Shown here: positions 23,479 to 33,379 of the stretch, piece after piece
Layout: every line of letters starts with the position of its first letter
Position numbering within the stretch: position 1 is the first letter of the stretch
NCBI RefSeq assembly: GCF_015706575.1
Contig: NW_024037056.1
Span: 5,159,176 to 5,223,175 of the forward strand
DNA from: Patiria miniata
Taxonomy: Eukaryota; Echinodermata; Asteroidea; Valvatida; Asterinidae
DNA: 64,000 nt
Direction: 5' to 3'
Notes under the pieces: generated by a model
Databases searched by the model: none
Told to the model about the DNA's origin: nothing
What the model saw: the letters and a program-made list of their open reading frames with translations, nothing else
Translations under genes and position numbers: made by a program

Positions 23479-23787
23479 ATGATGAGGGAGATGAGGCAGC
23501 AAGGCGCTGAACAACAGGCGATGTCGTCGGATGAGCCTTCCACGGGGAGGCAGGAAGATGGCAATTCACATAGGGAGTTGCAGGTTAGCTTTTTGCTGTT
23601 GGGGCTTTCTGTGAGGATCACTGAAGGTGGACACACCAAAGTCATAACTGGCACAATCCAAACCGTGCACGAACGCCGTGCGCGCCACTACGACGTAGTA
23701 TTCTTAAGGCCCCCGGCTCCCACTGCGAGCTCAGGACCTGATGAGGACAAACGACCTACAAGGATCTGCCGGCTGATGAGGAAATAG
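23479..23787 (+). pseudogene. Probable continuation of the third ORF in another frame
   Basis: Opens three bases after the previous frame closes. Contains a short hydrophobic stretch (Val-Ser-Phe-Leu-Leu-Leu-Gly-Leu) and basic residues. A further frame stays open from about 23775 to 23971. Together these suggest one longer protein broken by frame shifts; no domain is recognised in this part. Confidence 0.45.
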
Positions 23788-23995
23788 GACGCTGGTACCA
23801 TAGGCGCCGGACCCCCAATGATTATCGAGGAGCTCGAGAGGAGCACGATTGGAAACATCACCTAGATAACGCAAACGGAGACGCGCAGTGTTTACCAAGA
23901 AGGAATGCTGGTGACCAAAGACCAGACCGAGCGGGTCTTCAATGTGAATTTCCTGGCAGGAGTTCGCTAAGATGAACATGAACATTGAACTTTAT

Positions 23996-24108
23996 GCGGG
24001 CAAATAGAAGAGATATTTGCGCCTTTTGTTAAACCTAAAGCCAAGCTATAGTTAAATAAAACGTTAGGCGGGCAAATAGAAGAGATATTTGCGCCTCTCG
24101 TTAAACCT
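23996..24108 (+). repeat. 41-bp direct repeat in the 3' UTR of the outer element
   Basis: GCGGGCAAATAGAAGAGATA starts both copies, 23996-24036 and 24068-24108, spaced 72 bp apart and differing at about two bases. Located 400-500 bp before the 3' LTR fragment; function unknown. Confidence 0.8.
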
Positions 24109-24497
24109 TAAGTCATTTTGCACCTAAGTTTTGTGCCTCAAAGTTCTCGTTAAGGTTTACATAAGAGTTTTAAAGTTGTTAGATTTATGATGCTGTTATT
24201 GGTTTATCAAACAGTTTTAAGCTTGTTCAATTTATAAAGATGTTAAAGTTTATCTCAGAGTTGTAACCTTGTTCTTTAAGTTCAGTTCATAAGGATGCCA
24301 AAGTTTAAGAGGTTTAAACTTGTTGAGGAGAATCACCTACCAATGTTCTAAGGCGATAGTCATGTAGGTGTCACTAGGATTATCATTGTAAAGTGCAGCA
24401 GACTTTTGGAAGTAATTTGATTTAGAGATTATGCATTGCTTTTATTTAAGTAATCAGTTTTGAGGTCAGGGACTGACCGAAACTTGGAAGGCGCCTG

Positions 24498-24544
24498 TGT
24501 ATCGCAATGCATTTTATGGAGGGCGCACTTTAGTTTTTTACTCA
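24498..24544 (+). repeat. Truncated 3' LTR of the outer element
   Basis: Matches the first ~45 bp of the 5' LTR with three differences, then similarity stops abruptly at about 24543. The remaining ~455 bp of LTR are absent. The sequence before it is not clearly purine-rich. Confidence 0.75.
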
Positions 24545-24545
24545 G

Positions 24546-24767
24546 TTGGAAGCTGGCACCGAAAAGTATAGAGGTTCCATTGACCATGGGTTGCGAAAAT
24601 TGGGGATTACCAGTGCTCTGAAACCCCATCAAACTGAGGCAATCACACGTTTTCTTGACGGCAACGACACCTTCGTGAATCTACCCACCGGGTACGGGAA
24701 ATCCCTGATATACTACATGGGCCAAAAGGAGCTTACGTTTACAGTCGGTGCGCACTTCATTTTTTGA
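24546..24767 (+). pseudogene. RecQ-helicase-like fragment next to the broken LTR
   Basis: The open frame shows a Leu-Lys-Pro-His-Gln-Thr-Glu-Ala segment followed about 25 residues later by Leu-Pro-Thr-Gly-Tyr-Gly-Lys-Ser-Leu-Ile-Tyr, which matches motifs 0 and I (Walker A) of RecQ-type helicases. Nothing after Tyr-Tyr-Met-Gly-Gln-Lys-Glu resembles the family, and a stop comes at 24765. No ATG begins it; it runs on from a CAG preceded by a T-rich stretch belonging to the LTR, which looks like a splice acceptor. It is either a single exon of a helicase gene or a relic. Many marine invertebrates carry large families of such RecQ-like genes (family knowledge). Confidence 0.6.
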
Positions 24768-25357
24768 AGGGGATTTACAATTATTCGTAACAGTTTCAAG
24801 TTCCATAATTACACTTAATGTTACTCCTTTTTATTCAAAGACAATTGCAAGAGTACTAATAATATTTACAATGTTATACTCTTTTTTACCGTAATTTTAA
24901 AACTAGGACTGCCAAATCAAATGGAAACTTCAAATGATCGTGTAATAATTACCCCTATATTCAAAATGGATGTTTCTTCGTAAGCCAGATGGGCTACCAT
25001 TGGCCCGCGCCATGGAAAAACATGCAAATGCATTGCAGTGGCTGCATATATGAATATTCGCTTGAAAACGTGTTGGTCAAGTCGTTAGACACGCACTGAC
25101 CATGTCGCGCGGTGTACGTGTATGTACATGTACATCGTACATGTACTGTACATGACTTTTGCATGACTGGTTGTAGCGCTCACGTTGCGTGAACGGCGGG
25201 GGCATGGCCGGTATGCGGATTCTTGCGCTGATGACGGACGTAAACCACTATAGTCTAACGACTTGCCATCAAGTCTAGCCTTCCATACGTTCATGTCCAT
25301 TTATCTTGAAAAACACACCCATAGATGCGCACAACTTCTAAAATACTGTGAAATAGT
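24768..25357. other. Intergenic DNA, no gene seen
   Basis: Short ACATGTACATGTA-rich stretch near 25120-25155; otherwise nothing recognisable. Confidence 0.5.
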
Positions 25358-25894
25358 TTGCATGGCGTCAACCCAGTTCACTGGGTACTGCTGGCTTACA
25401 TAATTATGACGAGCAGTTTCGTTTTAAAAATGGAAATTGAACCCTCTCGCTCATGGGGAGAAATAGATATGGAACTCTGGGTGACGGTTGCTGCGGTCCC
25501 TATAACTAACGTATCTGTCCATCGTGCTGTTAACAGCCAAATGGGGGCAGCGACCTCTAGGAACATAAGGCTTGGGCACTGCTTTGCTTTTAACAGTAAT
25601 CATGGTTGTGCATTTCCTGGTTGTAAATATGCCCATACCTGTAGCAGGTGCCTGCGCCATGGCCACGGAGCATCAGAATGCTCAGTGGGTTCGCCCCGCA
25701 ATGTTTTCACGCAGCGTACGCAGTCACAACGCGGTCCCCGTCAGCCCAGAGTTGGTATTGGTATTGTTTTATATCCATATATCACAATAAATATAAGTAT
25801 ACAATTACACAATGCACAGGGGGGTGATGAATGGCGGATACCAGGCAAAAAGCAAATGCTTGTACGTGGCCTGGCTCCTCATTTAACACATTAA
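25358..25894 (+). CDS. CCCH + CCHC zinc-binding ORF, possibly retroelement Gag-like
   Basis: 178 codons. Between about 25575 and 25690 it reads Cys-x8-Cys-x4-Cys-x3-His (a CCCH finger) and then Cys-x2-Cys-x4-His-x4-Cys (a retroviral-type knuckle). This pairing is seen in the first ORF of some tyrosine-recombinase retrotransposons and related orphan ORFs (family knowledge; assignment uncertain). Upstream residues (Trp-Gly-Glu-Ile-Asp-Met-Glu-Leu-Trp) also fit that type of protein. No RT, recombinase or LTR partner is visible next to it, so it is probably a fragment or a domesticated remnant. The true start could be the ATG at about 25430. Confidence 0.45.
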   Translation: MHGVNPVHWVLLAYIIMTSSFVLKMEIEPSRSWGEIDMELWVTVAAVPITNVSVHRAVNSQMGAATSRNIRLGHCFAFNSNHGCAFPGCKYAHTCSRCLRHGHGASECSVGSPRNVFTQRTQSQRGPRQPRVGIGIVLYPYITINISIQLHNAQGGDEWRIPGKKQMLVRGLAPHLTH

Positions 25895-26137
25895 TATACA
25901 TGTACAACTATGATTACAAGGTATAAAAGAGAAATAAATACACAAGGTAACTGACTGAAATTACAGATGAACTCCAGAATATAACAAGGATGCTTTAAAC
26001 TTAATGCAATACGTACACACAACTCGAGAATAATAAGAAAATCCGAGTAGGTCTATATATATTACTACCTTAATATCTGCAATAATGATAGAATGTCTTT
26101 TCATACATGTACTGGATCCTACGGCGTGAATAAACCA

Positions 26138-26868
26138 TTATGATATAACACTGGATATAAAAATGTTCTTGGGGCACTTTTTAAAACCATGCATACTTCT
26201 AAAGTAAGGAACTGGAGTGATTTTATTCCAGAGCAGTGGGGCTTGATGTCGAACTGTTTTAATAAATAAAGCAGTTCTTGCCTGCCCAATGTGAAGCTTA
26301 GCTGCTGATCTGGTATTATGTAAGTGGACCTCGGTATTCCTCTGAAACAATGATTCAATTTTCCAGGGCAGAATATTATTTTCGAATTTAAACATAAGGA
26401 TACCCAGGTGATATTTGTATAAATTAAAAATTGTAAAGGTATTGAGTTTCTTGAAGAGGGGTCCGGTGTTATCTCTAGGACCGGACTTCATGATAATCGT
26501 AGCGACTTCTTTTGTAATATTAGTAGCTTATTCAATAGAGTTTTCTGAGAATTACCCCAGACTAACAATCCATACTGAAGATGGGTCAGAGCTAGAGTGT
26601 TATAAATGGAAAATAGAACAGTTGTTTGCAATATACATTTTAGCTTGCGCAAAATCCCTAGTACACGTGAGACTGACGCATGGACCTGCTGGTAGTGTAG
26701 TTTCCAGATAAGACCTTTATCAATAATAACACCAAGAAATTTAAAGGAATTTACTTGATTACTTTTGAATTATTTATGTACACCTTAATATTACTATACC
26801 TATCAGTGTTTGAGAAAATCATAAAAGATGTCTTTTTTCCATTAATGGAAAGCCGATTACATTGGAAC
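26138..26868 (-). pseudogene. LINE C-terminal region, downstream of the insertion
   Basis: Beyond the inserted element the LINE frame resumes with a Phe-Lys-Phe-Leu-Gly-Val-Ile-Ile-Asp segment (about 26730-26755) and Leu-Gln-Tyr-Gly-Leu-Leu-Val-Trp-Gly (about 26550-26580), standard landmarks after the RT palm. The far end has the His-Asn-Thr-Arg-Ser and Leu-Leu-Trp-Asn landmarks typical of LINE C-termini. Ends near 26138. Confidence 0.75.
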
Positions 26869-26879
26869 CAAGATGATAT

Positions 26880-27462
26880 CGTCGGATCAAAGCAGAAAGG
26901 GCTTATACCATGCTTTAGGTCATTTTTTTGTTTTTGATTGTAACTGTCTGCTCTCAGTGCAGTCTTTATCCCAAAGAGGTATTAATGTTAATTATTCATC
27001 CAATTAAGGAGTAATTAAGACATTTTAAAAGGACTTATACTGATTTTGGCATACAACTGTTAGCAAAAAAGCCTTATAAGCTCATATAAGCCTTTTTCCC
27101 TTTAAACAGGCAGTCATTACAGGGCCTTAAAAACTGATAATGTTGGGAAATGCAAAAAGGGCTTAAGAGCTTGTAGGACCTTTTTGCACGCACCCTTTTG
27201 TCCTTTCTTTCAGTGTAATATTGGGATGCACAAAAAGGTCTTAATTTATTAATTTGCTGTTATTAAATAATTAGGTTACAACAAAGGGCAAGTCATACTA
27301 AACTGTTAAGTTAAAGAACCCCTTTTAACAATTTGCATAATTTAAACTATTTAAATAACATTTTGCAATTTTCAAAGCAGTGTGAATCTTCAAACTCGAT
27401 TATCTTGAAATACTGGAAAATGCTGAATAGGGCTTATAAGTCCTTTCTGCTTTGACCCGACG
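26880..27462. mobile_element. MITE-like element inserted in the LINE
   Basis: Ends carry inverted repeats of about 27 bp: GTCGGATCAAAGCAGAAAGG at the left and its complement, with GTCGGGTCAAAGCAGAAAGG, at the right. The LINE reading frame is continuous if this block is taken out, which defines the insertion. The target duplication is short and ambiguous (GATG on both sides is possible). Internal sequence contains further copies of an AAGGGCTTATAA word. No protein encoded. Confidence 0.8.
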
Positions 27463-28360
27463 ATGTGTGACGTAGTTCTTTGTTTATTGTATCGACTACC
27501 TCTTTTATATTATCATGACTGTATAAGATATTGGTATCATCCTCAAATAAAATAAATGACAGTAAACTTGAAGCGTTACAAATATCGTTAATATATATAA
27601 GAAAAAGTATGGGGCCTAAAATGGAGCCTTGTGGAACACCACATTTGATAGGTTTAAGAGTTGATGAGTAATGTTTCCATTGGACAAACTGTTTTCTATC
27701 AGTAAGATAGTTTCTGAACCAATCCAAGGCCACTCCTCTGACGCCATACCTGTTCAGCTTTGACAGCAAAATGTTGTGGTCAATTGTATCGAATGCCTTG
27801 GATAGGTCCAGGAACAATGCAACAGTGTGTGAAGATTTATCTAGAGATGAACTAATTTTATCAACAAGGTCAACTAGAGCTATTTGGGTTGAGTAATTCT
27901 CTCGGAATCCATACTGTGAATTGGTTGAGATATCATACTTTGGTTAAAAATGAATCAAGGCGATTTGCTACCAATCGTTCTAGACCTTTAGAAAGACATG
28001 GTAGTATAGAGATAGGACGGTAATTACACGTAAGTTGTGAATCACCATTTTTAAATACTGGAATTACTTAAGTGATCTTAAAGTCATTTGGCACAATTCC
28101 CGATAACAAGGATAGGTTGAAAATGTTTAATAGGGGATCAATAATTACAGGTCCAACTTTCTTAACTAGAAATGCACCTAAGCGGTCATGTCCTGGGCTT
28201 TTTCTAGACGGTAATTTATCAATGCATTTCAGAAGTTCATTTTCAGATATTGGATTCATAAAAAAAAAACCGAATGATTGAAGTCACTAACTATGTAATC
28301 TGTTGGGTTGGAGTGGATTTGTGGGATCTTAGATGTAAGATCCGGACCAATATTTGATTT
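27463..28360 (-). pseudogene. LINE reverse transcriptase, palm region
   Basis: N-terminal RT segment Lys-Ser-Pro-Gly-His-Asp (about 28195), a stop near 28066, then Leu-Asp-Leu-Ser-Lys-Ala-Phe-Asp-Thr-Ile-Asp-His (about 27785-27815) and Gly-Val-Pro-Gln-Gly-Ser-Ile-Leu-Gly-Pro (about 27610-27640). The catalytic box reads Phe-Glu-Asp-Asp instead of the usual Phe-Ala-Asp-Asp (Glu codon at 27542-27544); both catalytic Asp residues remain. The frame is interrupted at 27462 by the inserted element. Confidence 0.8.
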
Positions 28361-28379
28361 TTTTTTTTTTTTTTTTTTT

Positions 28380-29690
28380 ACAGTTTTAAGCAATGAGTTG
28401 TGGATAATCTACGAGAGTTCCATTCACCAATTCCATCAAGGGCGGACATTACAATAAATCGATAACTACTGCTACTTCCACAGGCCATACTGCACCACCC
28501 CCTTCCATAACTCAACTTCCTTCAAAGGGGATTTTTTTTTTCGTGGTCCCAATGCCAATTAATCAAACCATTTTAGATCGATGGCTGACACATTATCCAC
28601 TCACAGATGAGGGTCAAATTTTGAGTAACGGTTTTAAACATGGGTTTTTCATCAGGGTGTGACGGTCCATGTAGCCGTGTGATTCCATTCCATTCCGTTT
28701 TACCAGGTATGTTAAGTGATATTATCAAAACGTTAGTACTAAATGTTTTTAACAAGATTTACGAACGAAATATCATGATATATACTCACAAAATACGTGA
28801 TTTAAATGCCTCAAGTTTGACGTTTTATCAAATATTATAAAACGATATTATTAAAACATTATTACTAACCGTTTTAAACAAGATTATTGGAGTAAATATC
28901 ATGATATGTGCGAAACATTCTAAAAACGTTATTTAAATACCTCAATTTAAAACATTTTATCAGGATTGCTAAGGTGCATTTGAACTAAAATCATTACCCA
29001 GTATGCATTCCATAATGACATTTAACCTTTTATAATGCTAATGTTTACTCGTTGACAATTGTTTATTATTGTTAAGGGTTTTACAGCTGTTATTTCAGAT
29101 TGTCTTCTGTTGCAGATGACGGTTGCACGTCTCTGTGCAATAAATGTACCAAGTGTTTTCCAATGACGCACATTTGAACTAAAATACCATTCGAGGGCGC
29201 ATGGTCTCTAAAACGGGGAAATTGTGGGGAACTGGCGTATATGGACTGGAAGTAAGTCTAGATGCCCGGGCCTCACCACAGATGTACGCATTTGCGTTAA
29301 CAAAATAAACAAAATGTAGTCACGTCACTATTATGTATAGTTTGTTTTTTTAGGAAAGCTTGAAATACTTAATTATTTGAATACTTGGTAATTAGAAGTT
29401 AATTGTGGTTACTGATTTTGGGTCAGATCTATCGTGCAGTCACATTTACATTGACCCGCGATACTCACAAATCAGTACATGTATAGTCTTTACCGCAGTC
29501 GCGAGGTTTGCGGTAAACGCAACTCGCGTGCAGTAATATTTTACTGGACTTTCAATGATATATTTGGAGATTGTTCTGCTGTGCCACTACAAGGTTTATA
29601 TTATTTTGACAGATTGTGTGCAAGCTTCTATGGAAGTAGGCCTACACTAGTGTATATCCAAGGCAGGATAACAATAATAATTGTATAAAA
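28380..29690. other. Intergenic DNA, no gene seen
   Basis: AT-rich, with a loosely repeated block (TTATCAAAACGTTA / TTATTAAAACATTA around 28720 and 28845, each followed by ACGAACGAAATATCATGATAT-like text). No coding sequence recognised. Confidence 0.5.
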
Positions 29691-29699
29691 GTCCATTGA

Positions 29700-29937
29700 G
29701 TGTAAGTGGAGCACTCAGTAATTGATTATGTTTTCTTTATCCTTGTAGGGGTTTGTTTTTGTCCGTCTTTGATTTGTCTGCCCCATCCTGTACCTGAAGG
29801 CTAGATAATAAAATGGAATTACAGATCTGGAGTGGAAACCATTAAGTGTGTGTCTCCTGGATTCTGGATAGTCTCCCAACCCTTGTTCCTGCTCACCCCG
29901 GACAACCCCAGTGCACGCCTCCCTGCGTGTTACCACA
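29700..29937 (+). repeat. Possible LTR of the third Gypsy element
   Basis: Runs from TGTAAGTGG to TTACCACA, contains AATAAA near 29807, and lies upstream of the gag start of the third element. There is no primer site after it because hairpin sequence begins about 90 bp further on, and no second copy is seen, so this is a weak call. Confidence 0.3.
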
Positions 29938-30028
29938 ATTCTAAGCGTCGTAGACAGGATCCGGGAAGTGAACGCTCAAGCGAATCTTTAAAGAAATGGT
30001 AACCCCCAGTAATTTTGATATATTATTA

Positions 30029-30157
30029 GTTATCTTGCGAGCGCGAGTGGAACACGACATAATGTAGTGCGTCTGTGTCCCACATACCACGAGGCCGAAT
30101 GCCGAGTGGTATTTGGGACACAGACGCACTACATTTTCCGTGTTCCACGAGCGCGAG
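30029..30157. repeat. Large inverted repeat (hairpin)
   Basis: Arms of about 60 bp: GCGAGTGGAACACG...GTGCGTCTGTGTCCCA on the left is mirrored by TGGGACACAGACGCAC...CGTGTTCCACGAGCGCG on the right, with a short GAGGCCGAATGCCGA centre. Few mismatches. Foldback element or MITE core. Confidence 0.85.
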
Positions 30158-30169
30158 CGTGATAACGAA

Positions 30170-30397
30170 TTTATCTTCAAGCAAACTTGACGCGCAGTAC
30201 AGTTGGAACGAACACGCTTTACACGGACATTCAGCAGTTTAGCGTATGCAGCTGGAATGGCGCTCGCATTTTGGAACAGCGGAATACACAGAGTGCGGTA
30301 TGGACCGTGGCCGTGCGGTATGGTTAAATATGTAGCACGGCTTGTTGCCATGGATCGACCAATCAGGATCGATGATTCAAGTTTGCTTGAAGATAAT
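30170..30397. repeat. Inverted repeat pair, 20-bp arms
   Basis: TTATCTTCAAGCAAACTTGA (about 30171-30190) returns as its exact complement at about 30377-30396. Probably the terminal repeats of a ~230-bp element adjoining the hairpin. Confidence 0.75.
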
Positions 30398-30925
30398 TTA
30401 TGTGCTACACGTCGTATTATTAAATATACGTTTATATGTAAATGTGCCTTGGTGTGTTTTACTATAGCCTGTTTGGTAGTTTTGCGCAATTGCACTGATG
30501 AGGCCTTATTGATTGTACGGTGTATGCGAATATTATGAAGGGCATATAAGTGTTTTGAAGTGTCCATTAGCCATGTTGGTTGTGGTTAGGCTTTAAGCAA
30601 GAAGTGTGTATTTTTTAGATTGAGCCTTTTGTAAATTGTTAGCTGATGTTGCACATCTGAGTGTGTAGGATTTCATTGTAGAGGTCTGAGCTGTGCTTTG
30701 TCAATCATGGACGCTGAAGGCATTGCAAACATGATAGCAAAGCCAAATGAAGCAGTTGGTGAAACTTTAGCTAATGCGCTGCAGAATCTCAAGTTTGCCA
30801 GGACACCTAAGGTCAAGCTTTCTAAATTCACAGGCCCCCCACAAAAAACCAGGGAATCCCACCTTCCATGAATAATTGGAGGAAGTTGATTTTTACTCTA
30901 GACAACTTGGTATTGCTGCAGATGA

Positions 30926-31630
30926 ATAGTATACAAATATAACATGGTTTGAGGGTGGAAAGTCGATATTCGCTCCCCGAGGTATTGGAAGTTGACAAAC
31001 TAGTTCCCGAGGCGAAGCCGAGGGAACTAGTTTGTCAACTTCCAATACCGAGGGGAGCTAATATCGACTGTCCACCCGAAATAAACCATGTTATATTTGT
31101 TTTACTATACCTCGTACATATTCAGTTGCCGAATGTATTATTAGGCACCTAAAACAAAATTTGGGGAAACTTGTACAGCTCACCAAAAGATTGAACGTCA
31201 ATTACTAGTTCGGTTCGTTTGCAATATAATACAGTTACTACAGTTGTAAATACAGTTGTTTGCAATGTGTACAACTTTCTTTTGTACAGGAGACATCTTT
31301 ACACGGTCTATACATTTTCTCCAGTACGGCATCATTGAGCTCTGTAAATTAACATTTACGCGAACCGTGCAACCATGCATCTCTCCTGTGCGATGTTCGC
31401 GCGTGCGTACTGCACCCGTGCGACAGTTCCTCGATTGCTCTGTAAAGCGCTTGCGTAGTAGACTGTCGCACGGGTAACCCATGCGACAGTCTACTACACA
31501 TACGTATTTACAATGTGCGTGAATCCTCGCGCGCGCGTTTGGTAAACAGCAAGAATAACATCTGGCACGTGATGGTGAATTGACCAGTGAACGTTCTGCT
31601 CTCGATCATGAATTTGTATGAGGTATAGTA
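30926..31630. mobile_element. Insertion with long palindrome inside the gag remnant
   Basis: Interrupts gag; ATAGTA occurs at both edges (30926-30931 and 31625-31630), a possible 6-bp target duplication. The left part is a near-perfect hairpin with ~80-bp arms (about 30926-31009 and 31018-31107, centre GAGGCGAAGCCG). A second hairpin lies at 31455-31496. No coding sequence. Confidence 0.65.
31455..31496. repeat. Hairpin, ~19-bp arms
   Basis: GTAGTAGACTGTCGCACGGG and its complement with one mismatch, three-base loop AAC. Sits inside the insertion in the third Gypsy element. Confidence 0.8.
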
Positions 31631-32548
31631 ATTAGATGTAATGTTGGATCACTTGGGTGGTATGGCCAAGGAAGAAGTCTTTTGCAGTCCAGTGGCTGAA
31701 CGAAACTCGGTTGCCAAGCTATCGGCGTAACTTAGTCGCACTTTCGGTCCGCGGAAAAGCGTTAACTGGTGCAATGTATACGCGAACCCAGCAGGCTAAT
31801 GAATCGTTGGCAGATTTCAGTCGCGCTTTAATGCGTTTACACGATAGGATTGATGTCGCAGCGGACGGGCCAGAAAAGGCTGCTATTTAAATTTTGAGGG
31901 ATAAGGTTCTAAAGGAACAGTTCACTAACGGAGCCCGAGATAGAGCTGCTCGCCAGGAAATAAGGCAACTACAGGTTGACAAACCCGAGCTATCCTTTTT
32001 CAAGTTCAGAGAACAAGCCCTTGCCCTCTTGACTGATTTTGAGGATGAAGATACCAATCCTAGAGGGGATAAGGTTCACGAGGTAACCGGCTAAGTCGAA
32101 GCTGCTCACTCATTGTTTCAGCCAGTCCCAGTAAGCAAACTGGAAGAGGCTCTAGGTCAGATGGTGGCTTCAAACACAAAGCTTGTCAAACGAATGGACG
32201 TCCTTGTGAAACAACAGTCTGTTAATAAATCTGTGCTAACTTAAATAACTGACATAGTATTAGTAGACCAGAAACTTGATAATGCGTTGTCAATCCGTAG
32301 GGACAGGGCGCCAGTCACTTGCAATTACTGTAAGAAGCCAGGCCACTATGCGACAAATTGCTTCAAGAAAATGGGCGCAGGTCAGGTCAGACCCGGGGAA
32401 GGGCCGCAGGAAAACGCCCCTCCTCCGTCAAAGAGGGGTATATGACGAGGGGTGGTTCGACGCCCAACAGTGTTGTAGTAAATGGGGATGAGGTGAATAG
32501 TAAATGCGAACAAAGTCTTGAAATTAATCGCATGCGCTGGGAGAGGAG

Positions 32549-32989
32549 TTGCGTAACAAGTTGATTGTGCGAAGCCCCACAACCTCCATTTGGATAGGTG
32601 GGGTAGTGGTCAATTTTATACTTGATTCAGGTGCCGAGACCCCTTTGATTTGCTCATCCTTCTATGATGCTCTTCTGGTGGGAAAAGTCAATCGTTTGGG
32701 CGCTGTTTGGACGTTTATTCGGCTCTTTGGGACAAATGATCTTGAGATACCCGTGAGAGGGTTTCTGGTGTTAATGTTAAAGCTAGTTTTCTGGTCAGAT
32801 CAGACCGGGGTGGAGAGTCCGAGAACGAGAGAAGAAAGGAGTTTCCGAAAATTCTGGGGTGTAACATATTGCGGAGCCTGTCGTCTCTTGATGTTACCCC
32901 ATCGGGTCCTGCCAAAGATGATTGGTTGGTGGCCCTCCGGTGGTTTGGAACTGAGTCCAGTGAGGCAAGAGAAAAATCCCGTTGATTAG
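32549..32989 (+). pseudogene. Protease remnant of the third element
   Basis: Begins with Trp-Ile-Gly-Gly-Val-Val-Val-Asn-Phe-Ile-Leu-Asp-Ser-Gly-Ala-Glu (about 32588-32640); Asp-Ser-Gly in place of Asp-Thr-Gly is accepted in several aspartic proteases. The later part of the frame is not protease-like. Confidence 0.55.
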
Positions 32990-33379
32990 GGATGACAGAG
33001 TTGTTAGGGTAATCCATAATGTGGTGGTTCAGCCTGATACAGCGAAGCTTATTGAGCCAGTGATCATACCGGCTAGCGGTATATAGACCATAGCTAGTGA
33101 GGTTGATCTAGCAGAGGAGATTTCCCATCAGTCCTTTGAAGATGGATGCCACGTGTCGGAGGACAATGTCGTACTGGATAATTTGGTGGTGCCATAAACT
33201 GCAGACATGCCGGAGCTGGGAACAATGTGGAAGATTGGAAACGACGCTCCTGATTCGTTACAGGAGGCTTTTACTTTCCGGGATGGTACCTTGTATCAAC
33301 CTCCCCCTGGACTCAGCCTTGACGGGTTTAGTGGTGAAGATGCCATCCACGTAGCAAACGTAATCAGGGAGAATGCAAA

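Larger units (their letters stand above)
10354..24544 (+). mobile_element. Outer Ty3/Gypsy LTR retrotransposon, split by a second element
   Basis: Order visible: 5' LTR (10354-10857), primer site (10861-10877), then the inserted element 10903-17051, then gag, protease, RT, RNase H, integrase and a zinc-finger ORF, ending in the first ~47 bp of the 3' LTR (24498-24544). PR-RT-RH-IN order and the integrase type place it in Ty3/Gypsy. Removing the insertion and one CTAGG copy leaves about 8.0 kb. The 45 aligned LTR bases differ at three sites, more than the inner element's LTRs, which agrees with the outer copy being older. It is dead: a stop inside gag, two frame shifts between protease and RT, and a deletion at the RT/RNase H junction. 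Confidence 0.9.
26120..28360 (-). mobile_element. Decayed non-LTR retrotransposon (LINE), 5'-truncated
   Basis: On the minus strand the sequence reads from about 28360 down to 26120 through RT and the C-terminal region of a LINE (Jockey/CR1/RTE-like style; clade not settled). It starts next to a T run on the plus strand (28358-28378). No endonuclease domain is present. It contains stops, an altered catalytic box and a 0.58-kb insertion at 26880-27462. Confidence 0.8.
30707..32094 (+). pseudogene. Gag remnant of the third element
   Basis: ATG at 30707 opens a frame (Met-Asp-Ala-Glu-Gly-Ile-Ala-Asn) to about 30870. After a frame shift and the insertion 30926-31630, capsid-like sequence continues at 31640-31890 and, after a stop, 31894-32094 (Leu-Arg-Asp-Lys-Val-Leu-Lys-Glu-Gln-Phe). 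A zinc knuckle Cys-Asn-Tyr-Cys-x4-His-x4-Cys follows at about 32320-32361 in another frame. Confidence 0.7.
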
